Shown here piece by piece: positions 44,629-54,514 of a stretch of DNA of 64,000 nt. Each line of letters opens with the position of its first letter. The stretch's first letter is position 1. Made by a program: the position numbers and the translations under genes. Under the pieces are notes generated by a model, which was not told the origin of the DNA, did not search any database, and saw nothing but the letters and a program-made list of their open reading frames with translations. The stretch is from assembly GCF_023155095.1 (NCBI RefSeq), contig NZ_JAKNDA010000001.1, positions 310,001 to 374,000 of the forward strand, given 5' to 3'. This DNA is from Idiomarina aminovorans. Lineage in GTDB: Bacteria > Pseudomonadota > Gammaproteobacteria > Enterobacterales > Alteromonadaceae.

Positions 44629-46926
44629 ATGGAACGCTGGTTACTGCTATTTGCTGGCGGAATTTTATCCGCCTCATTGTACTCTGACACTAAATTCTGG
44701 CTCATTGTTTCAACTATCGCATTACTGTTTCTGGCGATAGTTTATGCCTTTTTGGATCTTGGACAGAGAAAAGTAAAACAGCGATCATTTGTACCACTAT
44801 TAATAGCGTTATTTTGCGGCATTTTATGGGCTAATGCCAACCTTTATTGGCAAAACTTACGCGCCATACCCGACACTCTCACACAGACTGAAAGCCAATT
44901 AACCTTGGTAGTGGATGAGATATCACGACGCTACCCTTATCACTTGCGGGTAACGGGCCGAATACTAAAGCTTAATGATAAGCCGCTGTCTTATTGGCGG
45001 CAGTCCAGAGTGCAGTTAAATTGGTATCGGGATAATCTGGAAGAAATGCCCAAGACCGGCGAGCGTTGGCAACTACTTACGCGACTCAAGGAGGCAACGG
45101 ACTACCGTAACCATGGTAGCTTCAGGTATAGGCAATACCTACTGCGCAATAATATTTACGCTATCGGTACTATCACGCAGGGGAAAAAACTGACCCAGTC
45201 TGTCAGTTTACGACAAAGAATTTTTGACAGATTGACCCAGTCGAATTTAAGTCAACCGGGAATATTAGCGGCATTAACCATCGGTGAACGCAGTTTATTG
45301 ACACCTGAAGTGCGCGACAGTTGGCAAAAAAATGGATTGGCTCATAGTTTAGCAATATCAGGCTTGCATCTGGGAATGGTTGCGGCTGCCGCCACTTTAT
45401 TTTTTCGTTTATGTTTCCGGTGTTTCCCGGTTGGGTTAAAACTCAGAGAGCGGTTAAACATTCGGGTCTGGTCATTCGTTTTTGCGGCACTTGTTGCGAG
45501 CGCATACGCTAGCTTAGCCGATTTCCCAATATCTACAGTAAGAGCGTTAACCATGTTTTTGGTGGTTGTTGCTCATATCATTTTAAATCTGAAATTAAGC
45601 CCACTGAGTTTATTGTTGCGAGTCAGTGTGGCGGTATTAATCGTTGACGTGTTTGCCTGGCAGGATCCCGGCTTTTGGTTGTCAATAACCGCCGTTGCGG
45701 CATTGTTTTTAGCACGCTGGCGCTGGCAAAAAGCTGACGGACGGCTTGCTACTATAAAAAACCTCTGGTTTATTCAGTGGCTGCTGCTTGTGGTTATGTC
45801 CCCATTATCATTTTTATTATTTGGCGGATTCTCGCTGTTTGCTCCAGTAGTTAACTTGCTGGTGCTGCCGGTTATCAGTTTCTGGTTACTTCCCTTGGCG
45901 TTAACAGGTACCGTTTTTGCGCTGTTTGACTCGAACTTTGCTGAACCTCTTTGGCAGCTGGCCGAACTCCCTATCATTTATTTTAATCCCGTACTGGAAA
46001 ATCTGGCAGAGCATTCAGCTAATTGGTTGCAGCTGAATCGGTGGCCGATAACGCGGGAGGCTCGTTTTGCCGTTCTGTTTGCGCTTATCGCGGTGTTGTT
46101 AGCTCCGGTCAGATATGGCTGGCAGCGCTTTGGCTTAATGCTGTGTTTACCTGCGTTTGTTTTCATATTGTTTAATCAGCGGGACGGTAATTTGCGCCTT
46201 CATGTTCTGGATGTGGGTCAGAGCCAGGCCGTGATAATGGAAAGAAATGGTAAAGCGATGCTGATTGACACGGGAATTGAATATAATTCGGGTTTCAGCG
46301 TTGCCGAATCGGTTATTGAACCATTTTTAAACTATCACGGGCTGATTCCTGAGATTGCGTTTATTAGCCATGGTGATAAAGATCATAATGGCGGCAGAGC
46401 CTTCCTTTCTCAGCGTTATCCCGAATTGAAGTGGCGGGGAGATGCCAGTAACGCGCCATGTAAGGCGGGGGATTCAGGCCAGTGGAACGGTATGCATTGG
46501 GAAGTATTGTGGCCAGCGGCTGAGTATCAGGGAGCGGAGCGCCTAAGCAAAAATAACCGTTCATGCGTACTCGTTATCCGCTTTGGGGAATTTAGTGTTT
46601 TTCTGCCTGGTGATATCGAAATGCCGGCGGAGCAATTGCTATTGGCGGGGTTGGATAACGCTTCCCAAATTCGCTCCAATGTCATGCTTATCCCGCATCA
46701 TGGCAGTAAAACCTCAACCAGTTGGCCGCTGCTGCAGGCGGTCAATGCAGACCTGTATCTGATGAGCTATGGCAGGCATCGCGGTTACCAATTTCCGCAC
46801 CGTTATACAGTGGAGCGGTTATCCCGTACTCAACGGCCCTGGTTCGGAACCAGAGAAAACGGACAGTTAACCGTAGTAAGTGACGGTGGCACATGGAGTT
46901 TGGAGTTACCCTTTGAAAACAGGTAG
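44629..46926 (+). CDS. comEC: DNA uptake channel ComEC/Rec2
   Basis: A 765-residue polytopic protein of the natural-competence DNA translocation channel. It has an N-terminal helix and OB-like domain, the Competence domain (GLAHSLAISGLHLGMVAA at about 240) and a C-terminal metallo-beta-lactamase-like domain (LHVLDVGQSQAVIM, LIDTG, SHGDKDHNGG, LIPHHGS). All the usual domains and full length are present, so the gene appears intact. AAGGAG lies before the ATG. It is the first gene of a plus-strand run into msbA, with a 35-base gap. Confidence 0.93.
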   Translation: MERWLLLFAGGILSASLYSDTKFWLIVSTIALLFLAIVYAFLDLGQRKVKQRSFVPLLIALFCGILWANANLYWQNLRAIPDTLTQTESQLTLVVDEISRRYPYHLRVTGRILKLNDKPLSYWRQSRVQLNWYRDNLEEMPKTGERWQLLTRLKEATDYRNHGSFRYRQYLLRNNIYAIGTITQGKKLTQSVSLRQRIFDRLTQSNLSQPGILAALTIGERSLLTPEVRDSWQKNGLAHSLAISGLHLGMVAAAATLFFRLCFRCFPVGLKLRERLNIRVWSFVFAALVASAYASLADFPISTVRALTMFLVVVAHIILNLKLSPLSLLLRVSVAVLIVDVFAWQDPGFWLSITAVAALFLARWRWQKADGRLATIKNLWFIQWLLLVVMSPLSFLLFGGFSLFAPVVNLLVLPVISFWLLPLALTGTVFALFDSNFAEPLWQLAELPIIYFNPVLENLAEHSANWLQLNRWPITREARFAVLFALIAVLLAPVRYGWQRFGLMLCLPAFVFILFNQRDGNLRLHVLDVGQSQAVIMERNGKAMLIDTGIEYNSGFSVAESVIEPFLNYHGLIPEIAFISHGDKDHNGGRAFLSQRYPELKWRGDASNAPCKAGDSGQWNGMHWEVLWPAAEYQGAERLSKNNRSCVLVIRFGEFSVFLPGDIEMPAEQLLLAGLDNASQIRSNVMLIPHHGSKTSTSWPLLQAVNADLYLMSYGRHRGYQFPHRYTVERLSRTQRPWFGTRENGQLTVVSDGGTWSLELPFENR

Positions 46927-46961
46927 AATATTGAAAGTATTAATAACTCATTTGAGATTAC

Positions 46962-48710
46962 ATGGACTCTCAGCTTAAAAAAAAGACCAGCTTTAAACGC
47001 CTTCTGGGTTATATCAAACCTTATAAAGCCGCGTTTCTCGTCGCTGTCATTTGCATGATTGGATATGCAGGCATCGATACCTTATTTCTATCTCAGATAG
47101 AAACCTTGATAGATGAAGGTTTGACTGAGCAAGATTCGACCATATTGCTCTATGGTGCGCTTTTTGTACCTTTTATATTTATCCTTCGCGGTTTACTTAA
47201 CGTAGGTTCCAGTTATTTTTTGCATTGGGTTGGTTTCAAAGTGGTAACCAAAATGCGACAACAGCTTTTTGACCACATGATGAAGTTACCCGTAGGATTC
47301 CATGACCAACACTCTACTGGCGATCTAATTTCAAAAATAACCTACGACACTCAGCAAGTGGCAGAAGCCAGTAGCCGGGCTTTATTGGTATTGATTAAAG
47401 AAGGGGCTTTTGTTGTTGGCTTGCTGGGCTTGATGTTTTATCAAAGCTGGCAATTATCACTGGTGTTTTTAGTGGTTGGGCCGTTAATTGCGAAAGTTGT
47501 GGGAGTTGTTTCTAAGCGCTTCCGTAAAGTGAGTAGTCGTATTCAAACAGCCATGGGTAATGTCACGACAACTGCCGAGCAAATGATCAACGGCCATAAA
47601 GTTGTGGTGATGCACCAAGGCCAGGAAGATGAATCATCACGTTTTTCTGAGATAAACAACACCACTCGTAATCAGAATATGAAACTGGTGAGCACCCGGG
47701 CAATTAGCACTTCGGTTATTCAGTTTATTGCGTCTTTAAGCTTGTCTATGGTTTTAGTGATAGCCAGTTTTCCCGAAATGTTAGGAGAGCTGTCAGCTGG
47801 CGCATTCACCACTTTGCTAACGGCTATGATCATGCTGTTACGGCCGCTGAAGCAGTTAACGAATGTGAATAGCGATTTCCAACGCGGTATTGCGGCGGCT
47901 ACCAGTGTCTTTGAAATTCTTGATGAGCCTATTGAAATTGATAAAGGATCGCGGGTTATAGAGCGCGCAGCGGGTGATATTGTCTTCGACGATGTCACTT
48001 TTGCTTATCAAAAAGAGGATGAGCCTGCACTGCAGCATATTAACTTTAGTGTCGACCAGGGCAAAACTGTGGCTCTGGTAGGACGCTCCGGCAGTGGTAA
48101 ATCGACCATTTCTAACTTGCTTACCCGGTTTTATGATATTGAGCAAGGGCGGATTTTACTGGATGGTCACAATATTAATGATTACAAACTGAAGTGTTTG
48201 AGACGTCAATTTGCGTTGGTCTCTCAACACGTAACATTATTTAACGACACTATTGCTAATAATATTGCTTATGGTGCTGCAAAGAATCTGTCGCGTGATG
48301 ATATCATTAAAGCCGCTAATCAAGCTTATGTTACTGAATTTACAGATAACATGCCTAAAGGGCTGGATACCATGGTGGGTGAAAATGGTGTCATGTTATC
48401 GGGTGGTCAACGTCAACGTATTGCGATTGCCAGAGCGCTGTTGCAAGACGCTCCCATTTTAATTCTGGACGAAGCAACCTCGGCGTTAGATACGGAATCA
48501 GAGCGCCACATTCAGGATGCGCTGGGAACCTTACGACAAAACCGTACCGCTATTGTTATAGCTCACCGGTTGTCGACCATAGAAAATGCGAATGAGATTC
48601 TGGTTATGGATACCGGCGAAATTATTGAGCGTGGCACCCACGAACAGCTACTGAACCAGGAAGGTGCGTATTCTCAACTGTATAACCTGCAGTTTAGCGG
48701 GGCCAGCTAA
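46962..48710 (+). CDS. msbA: Lipid A-core flippase MsbA
   Basis: A 582-residue ABC exporter half-transporter with six N-terminal helices and a C-terminal ATPase. The ATPase has Walker A GRSGSGKST, LSGGQRQRIAIARA and LILDEATSALDTESE, and an H-loop in IVIAHRLST. It flips lipid A-core from the inner to the outer leaflet of the inner membrane. The identification rests on the tight linkage to lpxK (1-base overlap) as well as on the sequence. Confidence 0.95.
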   Translation: MDSQLKKKTSFKRLLGYIKPYKAAFLVAVICMIGYAGIDTLFLSQIETLIDEGLTEQDSTILLYGALFVPFIFILRGLLNVGSSYFLHWVGFKVVTKMRQQLFDHMMKLPVGFHDQHSTGDLISKITYDTQQVAEASSRALLVLIKEGAFVVGLLGLMFYQSWQLSLVFLVVGPLIAKVVGVVSKRFRKVSSRIQTAMGNVTTTAEQMINGHKVVVMHQGQEDESSRFSEINNTTRNQNMKLVSTRAISTSVIQFIASLSLSMVLVIASFPEMLGELSAGAFTTLLTAMIMLLRPLKQLTNVNSDFQRGIAAATSVFEILDEPIEIDKGSRVIERAAGDIVFDDVTFAYQKEDEPALQHINFSVDQGKTVALVGRSGSGKSTISNLLTRFYDIEQGRILLDGHNINDYKLKCLRRQFALVSQHVTLFNDTIANNIAYGAAKNLSRDDIIKAANQAYVTEFTDNMPKGLDTMVGENGVMLSGGQRQRIAIARALLQDAPILILDEATSALDTESERHIQDALGTLRQNRTAIVIAHRLSTIENANEILVMDTGEIIERGTHEQLLNQEGAYSQLYNLQFSGAS

Positions 48711-49696
48711 TGTGGCTCCAACAGCAATGGTATAAAGCCAGGCTGCATCCCTTGCTTTATTTGCTGACGCCACTGTCCTTGTTGTTTTGGCTGATGACTA
48801 ATTTGCGCCGGAGTTTTTATTTTTCCGGACTGGTACCTCGTTATAAAGCAAGCGTTCCCGTTATTGTTGTGGGTAATATCAGTGTGGGTGGTACCGGAAA
48901 AACCCCCATGGTTGTTGCCTTATGCAAGTGGCTTAAGGAAGAGGGTTGGCAGCCTGGAATCATCAGTCGCGGCTATGGTGCTAAGGGACCTTTCCCGCAT
49001 TCTGTTTCAGAAACTGATAAACCGGGAAAAGTGGGCGATGAACCTTTGCTTATGCGCCACCGGACAGGTTGTCCCGTTATTATTGCTCCTAAGCGTGCCA
49101 AAGCGGCAGAGTTAATGACAGAACAGCACCCGGAAGTGAATGTGATTATTTGTGATGACGGCTTACAACACTACGCGTTAAAGCGCGATATTGAGTTGAT
49201 CATGTTGGATGCAGAAAGGGGAACCGGAAACGGTTGGCTGTTACCTGCCGGTCCTTTACGGGAGGGTCCATGGCGTTTGAAAGGTGCCGACTGGGTTATT
49301 TCAAATTACGGTCGTCACGCTTTTGCCCAGCACGTAGTGGATGTTGAACCCGGCAGTTGGTTCCGGGTTGATAATAATGAAAAAATAGAACTAAACGTCG
49401 ACGACAAGTTTAATGCCGTTGCCGGTATTGGTTTCCCTCAACGATTTTTTAATTCGCTGGTTGACCAGGGAATTGAGCTGCATGACAGGCAAGCATTTTC
49501 AGATCATCACGTTTTTAGTGAGGAAAACTTTTCTCAGTTAACGGATAAGCCCATACTAATGACTGAAAAAGATGCCGGGAAATGTCAGCCGTTTGCACAA
49601 CCAAACTGGTATTATCAAACAATTGAAGCGAAGCTGCCGGAAGTCATGAAAACCAATTTGCTGGCGGAACTGGAAAGGAAGAAAAATGCCCATTGA
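48710..49696 (+). CDS. lpxK: Tetraacyldisaccharide 4'-kinase LpxK
   Basis: A 328-residue membrane-associated P-loop kinase that adds the 4'-phosphate of lipid A. The modified P-loop is GNISVGGTGKTP, with one N-terminal membrane helix (LYLLTPLSLLFWLM) and the late DHHVF and LMTEKDAGKC segments typical of LpxK. It starts inside the msbA stop codon and overlaps ycaR by 11 bases, so it belongs to the lipid A/Kdo operon. Confidence 0.96.
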   Translation: MWLQQQWYKARLHPLLYLLTPLSLLFWLMTNLRRSFYFSGLVPRYKASVPVIVVGNISVGGTGKTPMVVALCKWLKEEGWQPGIISRGYGAKGPFPHSVSETDKPGKVGDEPLLMRHRTGCPVIIAPKRAKAAELMTEQHPEVNVIICDDGLQHYALKRDIELIMLDAERGTGNGWLLPAGPLREGPWRLKGADWVISNYGRHAFAQHVVDVEPGSWFRVDNNEKIELNVDDKFNAVAGIGFPQRFFNSLVDQGIELHDRQAFSDHHVFSEENFSQLTDKPILMTEKDAGKCQPFAQPNWYYQTIEAKLPEVMKTNLLAELERKKNAH

Positions 49697-49883
49697 TAAA
49701 ACAACATTAGCGATTTTGGCGTGTCCAAAATGTAAAGGTAAGCTGACCTATTACGCCGAAAAAGACGAATTAGTCTGTCGGGGAGAGCGCTTGGCTTATC
49801 CTGTCGACGAAAACATTCCGGTGCTTTTAGCCGATAAAGCAAGAGAATTATCCGCAGAAGAGTTAGAAAAGGTTCCCTCATGA
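49686..49883 (+). CDS. ycaR: Trm112-family protein YcaR
   Basis: A 65-residue protein with an N-terminal CPKCKGKL zinc-knuckle half and the family's [11 protein letters not shown] segment; a second Cys follows in LVCRGE. In E. coli the same small protein lies between lpxK and kdsB. Its role is not well established. It overlaps lpxK by 11 bases and kdsB by 4 bases (ATGA). Confidence 0.93.
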   Translation: MPIDKTTLAILACPKCKGKLTYYAEKDELVCRGERLAYPVDENIPVLLADKARELSAEELEKVPS

Positions 49884-50641
49884 GTTTTACCGTAGTTATT
49901 CCTGCACGTTATGGTTCCAGCCGTTTGCCCGGTAAACCTTTAGCCGACATTGGTGGTAAACCGATGATTCAGCATGTGGTTGAAAGAGCGGAGAGCAGTG
50001 GTGCTGCTGAAGTTATCGTTGCTACTGATGATGTTCGGGTAAAAGAGGGCGTTGATAAATTTGGTGGTCGCGTGATGATGACCTCGACTGAGCATACATC
50101 CGGCACCGAGCGACTGGCTGAGGTCATTGACCAGTTAGCACTGGCGGAAAATGAGGTGGTGGTGAATGTGCAGGGGGATGAGCCCTTTATTCCACCTGAA
50201 ATTATCAGACAGGTCGCAGACAACCTTGCAAATCAACGGCAAGCACCTATGGCTACGTTGGCTGTTCCGATTACTGATGCCGAGGATATTTTTAACCCTA
50301 ATACGGTAAAAGTGGTTACTGATGCGGCTGGTTATGCACTGTACTTTAGCCGTGCTGCCATTCCCTGGGACAGAGAGCATTTTTCTGCTGAACGGGCGAC
50401 AGATGTGGTTGTCGACCATTACCATCGCCATGTCGGTATTTATGCTTATCGGGCAGGTTTTGTCAGACGTTATATTGAATGGCAGGCTAGCCCTGTAGAA
50501 CAGCTCGAGTCGTTAGAGCAACTGCGTGTGCTTTGGCATGGTGAGCGTATTCATGTGGCAGAAGCTATTATCGCGCCGGCTACAGGCATTGATACAGAAG
50601 AAGACCTGCAGCGCGCACGAAATCAGGCAGCCGATGGTTAA
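49880..50641 (+). CDS. kdsB: CMP-Kdo synthetase KdsB
   Basis: A 253-residue nucleotidyltransferase that activates Kdo with CTP for lipopolysaccharide core synthesis. Family motifs are [50 protein letters not shown] and [11 protein letters not shown]. It is the last gene of msbA-lpxK-ycaR-kdsB. The stop overlaps the convergent KamA-family gene by 4 bases. Confidence 0.97.
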   Translation: MSFTVVIPARYGSSRLPGKPLADIGGKPMIQHVVERAESSGAAEVIVATDDVRVKEGVDKFGGRVMMTSTEHTSGTERLAEVIDQLALAENEVVVNVQGDEPFIPPEIIRQVADNLANQRQAPMATLAVPITDAEDIFNPNTVKVVTDAAGYALYFSRAAIPWDREHFSAERATDVVVDHYHRHVGIYAYRAGFVRRYIEWQASPVEQLESLEQLRVLWHGERIHVAEAIIAPATGIDTEEDLQRARNQAADG

Positions 50642-51999
50642 TCCATGGCTGCCATTTTTACATACTCGTCTTCGAAAAAGAACTTGTCTTCGCCAAAGGC
50701 TGGTTCTAATTGATGCAACCAGGTTGCATCCGGGTTGTACTTAGCAAAGAAAGGTCGTTGTACCCAGTCAGGGTTGCGGCCTTGAATAAAGCGTAAAGCA
50801 AATACTTTTTCTCCCGCAATTTCGGTTACGCCCTGAATTTCTACCTTACCCGGACCTGCACTCATTGAAGGACCGCGAACGGTGCGGGCAATACCGGACA
50901 CCTGTTGGTAGGCCTTTTGAAATACTTCCCAGGTACGTTCCAACGGCACTTCAAAGTAGCGTTTCGCACCAGTGTCTCGCTCAACGAACATGTAGTAAGG
51001 GATCATTCCAAGCTGTACTTGTTTTTCCCACATAGACGCCCAGACATCAGCATCGTCGTTAATATGCTTAAGTAAGGGTGCCTGACAGCGTATTTGTGCA
51101 CCAGTGCTACGCAAACGACGAATGGCTTCCTGGCAGACCTCGGTACGCAGTTCATTATGATGATTCAGGTGCGCCATAATAGAAACGTGCTTGCCGCCCG
51201 CAACTAACCGCTCCAGCAGGCGCAGCATATCATCTGCGTCCGGGTCGGTAATGAAACGATAAGGCCAGAAGGTCAGCGATTTGGTACCAATACGTATGGT
51301 TTTTATATGCTCAAATTCAGGTTTAAGCAAACCTTCTAAATAATGAGCCAGCTTTCGTGTGCGCATGACCATGGGGTCACCGCCGGTAACTAATAAATCA
51401 GTTACTTCTTTGTGCTGAGCTAAGTAGCGATGCAACTGATCGGCATCGTTTGAGTTAAACCGCGTGGCTTTACCGACAAACTGCGCCCAGCGAAAGCAAA
51501 AGGTACAGTATGAATGACAGTATTGACCCTGGGCCGGGAAAAAGAGAACTGTTTCACGGTATTTGTGTTGCATCCCCGGTAAGGGCTCTCCATCAACATG
51601 CGGCACGTTCATTTGCATTTGGTCAGCAGGGTGTGGGTTCATTTCATCACGTAGCTGGGTGGCTAAGTCAAACACTTCGTTAGTGGTGTGTTTGCCCGAC
51701 ATCAAATCAGCCATGCGCTGGTATGCTGAGGGTTCCAGCATGTCCTTTTGCGGAAATGTCAGTTGAAACAGCGGGTCGTTAGGCACATTTTCCCAGTCAA
51801 TGAGTTCATTAAAAACATATTCGTTAACCCTGAACGGCAGTACATTAGCAACGACTTTCATTTCGAAGCGGATGTCAGCAGGGACTTTCTTTAAGGCCTC
51901 AATTTTATCGAGTTGACGATGCTGGTAGACCTTGAACTTGCGTGGGGTAATGATGGGTTGTTGTACATTAACTACTTGCTGCATAAGCCTCTCTGTCAT
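50638..51999 (-). CDS. KamA-family radical SAM aminomutase
   Basis: A 453-residue radical SAM enzyme of the lysine 2,3-aminomutase group. The cluster motif CHSYCTFC (CxxxCxxC) is present, followed by a [12 protein letters not shown] motif. The C-terminal region ([14 protein letters not shown]) probably includes the PLP lysine. It is longer than the EF-P enzyme EpmB (about 340). Known relatives make beta-lysine, but the usual acetyltransferase partner (AblB) is not adjacent, so the substrate is open. Two start codons are possible: 51999, without a ribosome binding site, or 51984, with GAGAGG at short spacing. Confidence 0.82.
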   Translation of the reverse strand: MTERLMQQVVNVQQPIITPRKFKVYQHRQLDKIEALKKVPADIRFEMKVVANVLPFRVNEYVFNELIDWENVPNDPLFQLTFPQKDMLEPSAYQRMADLMSGKHTTNEVFDLATQLRDEMNPHPADQMQMNVPHVDGEPLPGMQHKYRETVLFFPAQGQYCHSYCTFCFRWAQFVGKATRFNSNDADQLHRYLAQHKEVTDLLVTGGDPMVMRTRKLAHYLEGLLKPEFEHIKTIRIGTKSLTFWPYRFITDPDADDMLRLLERLVAGGKHVSIMAHLNHHNELRTEVCQEAIRRLRSTGAQIRCQAPLLKHINDDADVWASMWEKQVQLGMIPYYMFVERDTGAKRYFEVPLERTWEVFQKAYQQVSGIARTVRGPSMSAGPGKVEIQGVTEIAGEKVFALRFIQGRNPDWVQRPFFAKYNPDATWLHQLEPAFGEDKFFFEDEYVKMAAMD

Positions 52000-52153
52000 T
52001 ATCTGTAACCGACTAAAGCGCGTTAAAAATGAATGTGCGTGTCAGCTCTCCGGCGACCAACGAAATGCGCCGTAGTATAAAGAAAACGAGGGGCAGTTGC
52101 ACGTCCTGCAAAAGATAAAAGACAATGTGTTCTAACTAATTGATTACAAGCAT

Positions 52154-52178
52154 AAAAAAGGCGCCTTCCGGCGCCTTT
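52154..52178 (-). terminator. gltA terminator
   Basis: AAAGGCGCC and GGCGCCTTT form a 9-bp perfect stem with a TTCC loop. On the minus strand it is followed by T-rich sequence, 15 bases after the gltA stop. Confidence 0.92.
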
Positions 52179-52192
52179 CAAGTGGTAACGAT

Positions 52193-53473
52193 TTACTTTT
52201 TAATTGGCGAAAATTCGCGTTTTGTATAACCGGTATACAATTGACGAGGACGGCCAATTTTCTGGTTCGCTTCGCCCATCATTTCGTGCCAGTGAGAAAC
52301 CCAGCCGACAGTACGTGACAGTGCAAAGATAACGGTAAACATATTGGTCGGAATGCCAATAGCTTTCAGGACAATACCAGAGTAGAAATCAACATTCGGG
52401 AACAGTTTCTTCTCAATGAAGTAGTCGTCTTCCAGTGCGATACGCTCCAGTTCCATTGCTACGTCTAATAATGGATCGTCACGGTCTAATTCTTTTAGTA
52501 CTTCGTGACATGATTCGCGCATAACCGTTGCACGTGGGTCAGTGTTTTTGTAGACACGGTGACCAAAGCCCATCAGACGGAAAGGATCGTTTTTGTCTTT
52601 CGCCTTCTCGATGTATTTTGGAATATTCTCAACAGAACCAATTTCAGCCAGCATGCGCAGGCAAGCCTCGTTTGCGCCACCGTGTGCAGGCCCCCATAAA
52701 GAAGCAACACCTGCCGCAATGCAGGCGTACGGATTAGCGCCTGAAGAGCCAGCAAGACGAACGGTTGAGGTTGATGCGTTTTGCTCGTGGTCAGCATGCA
52801 AAGTAAAGATGCGATCCATTGCACGGGCAACGGCAGGGCTTATTTTGTAATCTTCAGCCGGAACAGAGAACATCATGTTCAGGAAGTTTTCTGCATAGCC
52901 TAAGTCGTTACGTGGATAGACGAAAGGCTGACCGATGCTGAACTTATAAGCCATCGCAGCAATAGTCGGAATTTTTGCAATTAGGCGGTAAGCACTACGT
53001 AACCGTTGATCTTCATCGTGAATTTCTAAATCATCGTGATAAAACGATGATAAAGCGCCCGTTACCGCGCACAGCATTGCCATTGGGTGCGCATCACGGC
53101 GGAAACCATTAAAGAAATTATGAATTCCCTGATGAATCATAGTGTGGTTAGTAATGGTGTCTTTAAACTCATGATATTGCTTTTCATTCGGCGCTTCGCC
53201 GTGCAACAGCATGTAGCAAACTTCTAAATAGTCTGCCTGGGTTGCCAGTTCGCCAATTGGGTAGCCGCGGTGCAGTAAAACTCCATTTTCACCATCAATG
53301 TAGGTGATGGCCGACTCACAAGAGCCTGTAGCGAGAAACCCAGGATCGAATGTGAAGTAACCGTGTTTGCCCAAAGTTCGGACGTCGACTACATCCTTGC
53401 CCGCCGCGGGTGAAAGTACCGGCAACTCAATGGATTGGCCGTCAATCTGTAAAGTGGCTTTACGATCAGCCAT
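52193..53473 (-). CDS. gltA: Citrate synthase
   Basis: A 426-residue enzyme that condenses acetyl-CoA with oxaloacetate. Active-site segments are [20 protein letters not shown], the [10 protein letters not shown] histidine, [15 protein letters not shown] and the C-terminal Asp/Arg region. The N-terminal segment (about 1-50) is present, as in the hexameric, NADH-inhibited gram-negative type. AGGAG precedes the ATG. It is transcribed divergently from sdhC and ends in a strong terminator, so the entry and middle of the TCA cycle share one regulatory gap. Confidence 0.97.
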   Translation of the reverse strand: MADRKATLQIDGQSIELPVLSPAAGKDVVDVRTLGKHGYFTFDPGFLATGSCESAITYIDGENGVLLHRGYPIGELATQADYLEVCYMLLHGEAPNEKQYHEFKDTITNHTMIHQGIHNFFNGFRRDAHPMAMLCAVTGALSSFYHDDLEIHDEDQRLRSAYRLIAKIPTIAAMAYKFSIGQPFVYPRNDLGYAENFLNMMFSVPAEDYKISPAVARAMDRIFTLHADHEQNASTSTVRLAGSSGANPYACIAAGVASLWGPAHGGANEACLRMLAEIGSVENIPKYIEKAKDKNDPFRLMGFGHRVYKNTDPRATVMRESCHEVLKELDRDDPLLDVAMELERIALEDDYFIEKKLFPNVDFYSGIVLKAIGIPTNMFTVIFALSRTVGWVSHWHEMMGEANQKIGRPRQLYTGYTKREFSPIKK

Positions 53474-53513
53474 AAGGAATTCTCCTCACTGTCTACTTTG
53501 AAAAAGTGCGCTA

Positions 53514-53543
53514 ATTTAACTCGATCATGCCCTTAAATGTCAA
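53514..53543 (-). promoter_or_regulatory. Possible gltA sigma-70 promoter
   Basis: On the minus strand TTGACA (53538-53543) and TTAAAT (53514-53519) are 18 bases apart, 40 bases before the gltA ATG. The -35 is perfect and the -10 matches 4 of 6. Confidence 0.5.
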
Positions 53544-53687
53544 TTTTAATCGGGTAACATGAACCAATTATGGTCAAATATACGTAATAAACATGACGAA
53601 AAAATTACTCAGATTGAAGATTTTCGGCATTACGTTAAACTTTAGTGGTAAGACACATTTGCTAAGAGTTCAAATCTGACTTTGTCG

Positions 53688-53716
53688 TTGTAATTAGAGG
53701 TTTGGAGCGATATACT
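53688..53716 (+). promoter_or_regulatory. Probable sdhC sigma-70 promoter
   Basis: TTGTAA (53688-53693) and TATACT (53711-53716) are 17 bases apart. Transcription would start near 53723, about 75 bases before the sdhC GTG. Confidence 0.6.
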
Positions 53717-53798
53717 TTGTGTCGCATTAGTGGCATATATGTGTGTCGCGCAAACGAAAATTGCATTTCTTTTGTGCTTTATTAAAAGGCAATCTATC

Positions 53799-54173
53799 GT
53801 GAAAAAAGAAAGACCTGTTAATTTAGATTTATCAACTATCAAGTTTCCTGCCGCTGCCAAAGCATCCATACTGCACCGTATTTCAGGTGTTGTTATGTTG
53901 TTCTCTCTGGTATTTTTAATCTGGGCTTTTTCCGTGTCACTGAGTGGCCCTGAAGGTTTTGCTCAAATTGAAAGTATTATGACCAGCTTCATCGCGAAAT
54001 TCATCGGTTGGGGTATTTTGACAGCGCTAGGATTTCACTTAATCATTGGTCTGCGTCACTTAGTAATGGACATGGGCTATTGGGAAGAACTCGATTCCGG
54101 AAGAATCAGCGCAATTGTTTCTATTGTGCTTTCTGTGATCTTTTCCGTATTAATAGGAGTTTGGCTATGGTAA
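53799..54173 (+). CDS. sdhC: Succinate dehydrogenase cytochrome b subunit SdhC
   Basis: A 124-residue membrane anchor with three helices. KASILHRISGVVM is the quinone-site segment and the heme histidine is in HLIIGLRHLVMD. The start is a GTG (53799; KKERPVNLDLSTIKFP) with AAAAGG upstream; the frame is open further back, but that sequence is not family-like. It overlaps sdhD by 7 bases. Confidence 0.93.
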   Translation: MKKERPVNLDLSTIKFPAAAKASILHRISGVVMLFSLVFLIWAFSVSLSGPEGFAQIESIMTSFIAKFIGWGILTALGFHLIIGLRHLVMDMGYWEELDSGRISAIVSIVLSVIFSVLIGVWLW

Positions 54174-54514
54174 CAGCAGCAGCTACTTTTGGTCGTAGTG
54201 GTTCTCATGACTTTATTTTAGTAAGAGCCAGCGCTATTGTAATGGTTCTATATTCACTGTTCATGGCTGGGTTCTTCTTATCTACGCCAGATGTAACTTA
54301 TCAAGTATGGAATGGTTTGTTTGCCGCCATTTGGATGAAAGTATTCACTATGCTGACCTTGTCTTCTGTACTAATTCACGGCTGGATTGGTATTTGGCAA
54401 GTATCAACCGACTACGTGAAAGCGTCTGGTCTCAGAGCCTTTATCCAATTAGTTTTCAGTGTTGGTCTGATCGCTGTTTGGCTCACTGGCTTGTTTGTAC
54501 TGTGGGGTGTTTAA
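54167..54514 (+). CDS. sdhD: Succinate dehydrogenase membrane anchor SdhD
   Basis: A 115-residue protein with three helices. The GSHDFILVRASAIVMVLYSL opening and HGWIGIWQVSTDYVK (heme-ligand histidine, quinone-site Asp-Tyr) are typical of SdhD. The ATG at 54167 has AGGAG upstream. It overlaps the end of sdhC, and the sdhA GTG follows its stop directly. Confidence 0.93.
   Translation: MVTAAATFGRSGSHDFILVRASAIVMVLYSLFMAGFFLSTPDVTYQVWNGLFAAIWMKVFTMLTLSSVLIHGWIGIWQVSTDYVKASGLRAFIQLVFSVGLIAVWLTGLFVLWGV

Larger units (their letters stand above)
53474..53798. other. Divergent gltA-sdhC regulatory gap (325 bp)
   Basis: No gene is seen here; a weak open frame on the minus strand is not convincing. 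The gap is AT-rich and contains one good promoter toward sdhC and a fair one toward gltA (listed separately). A perfect FNR or LexA site is not present. The mRNA leader of sdhC would be about 75 bases. Confidence 0.7.
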
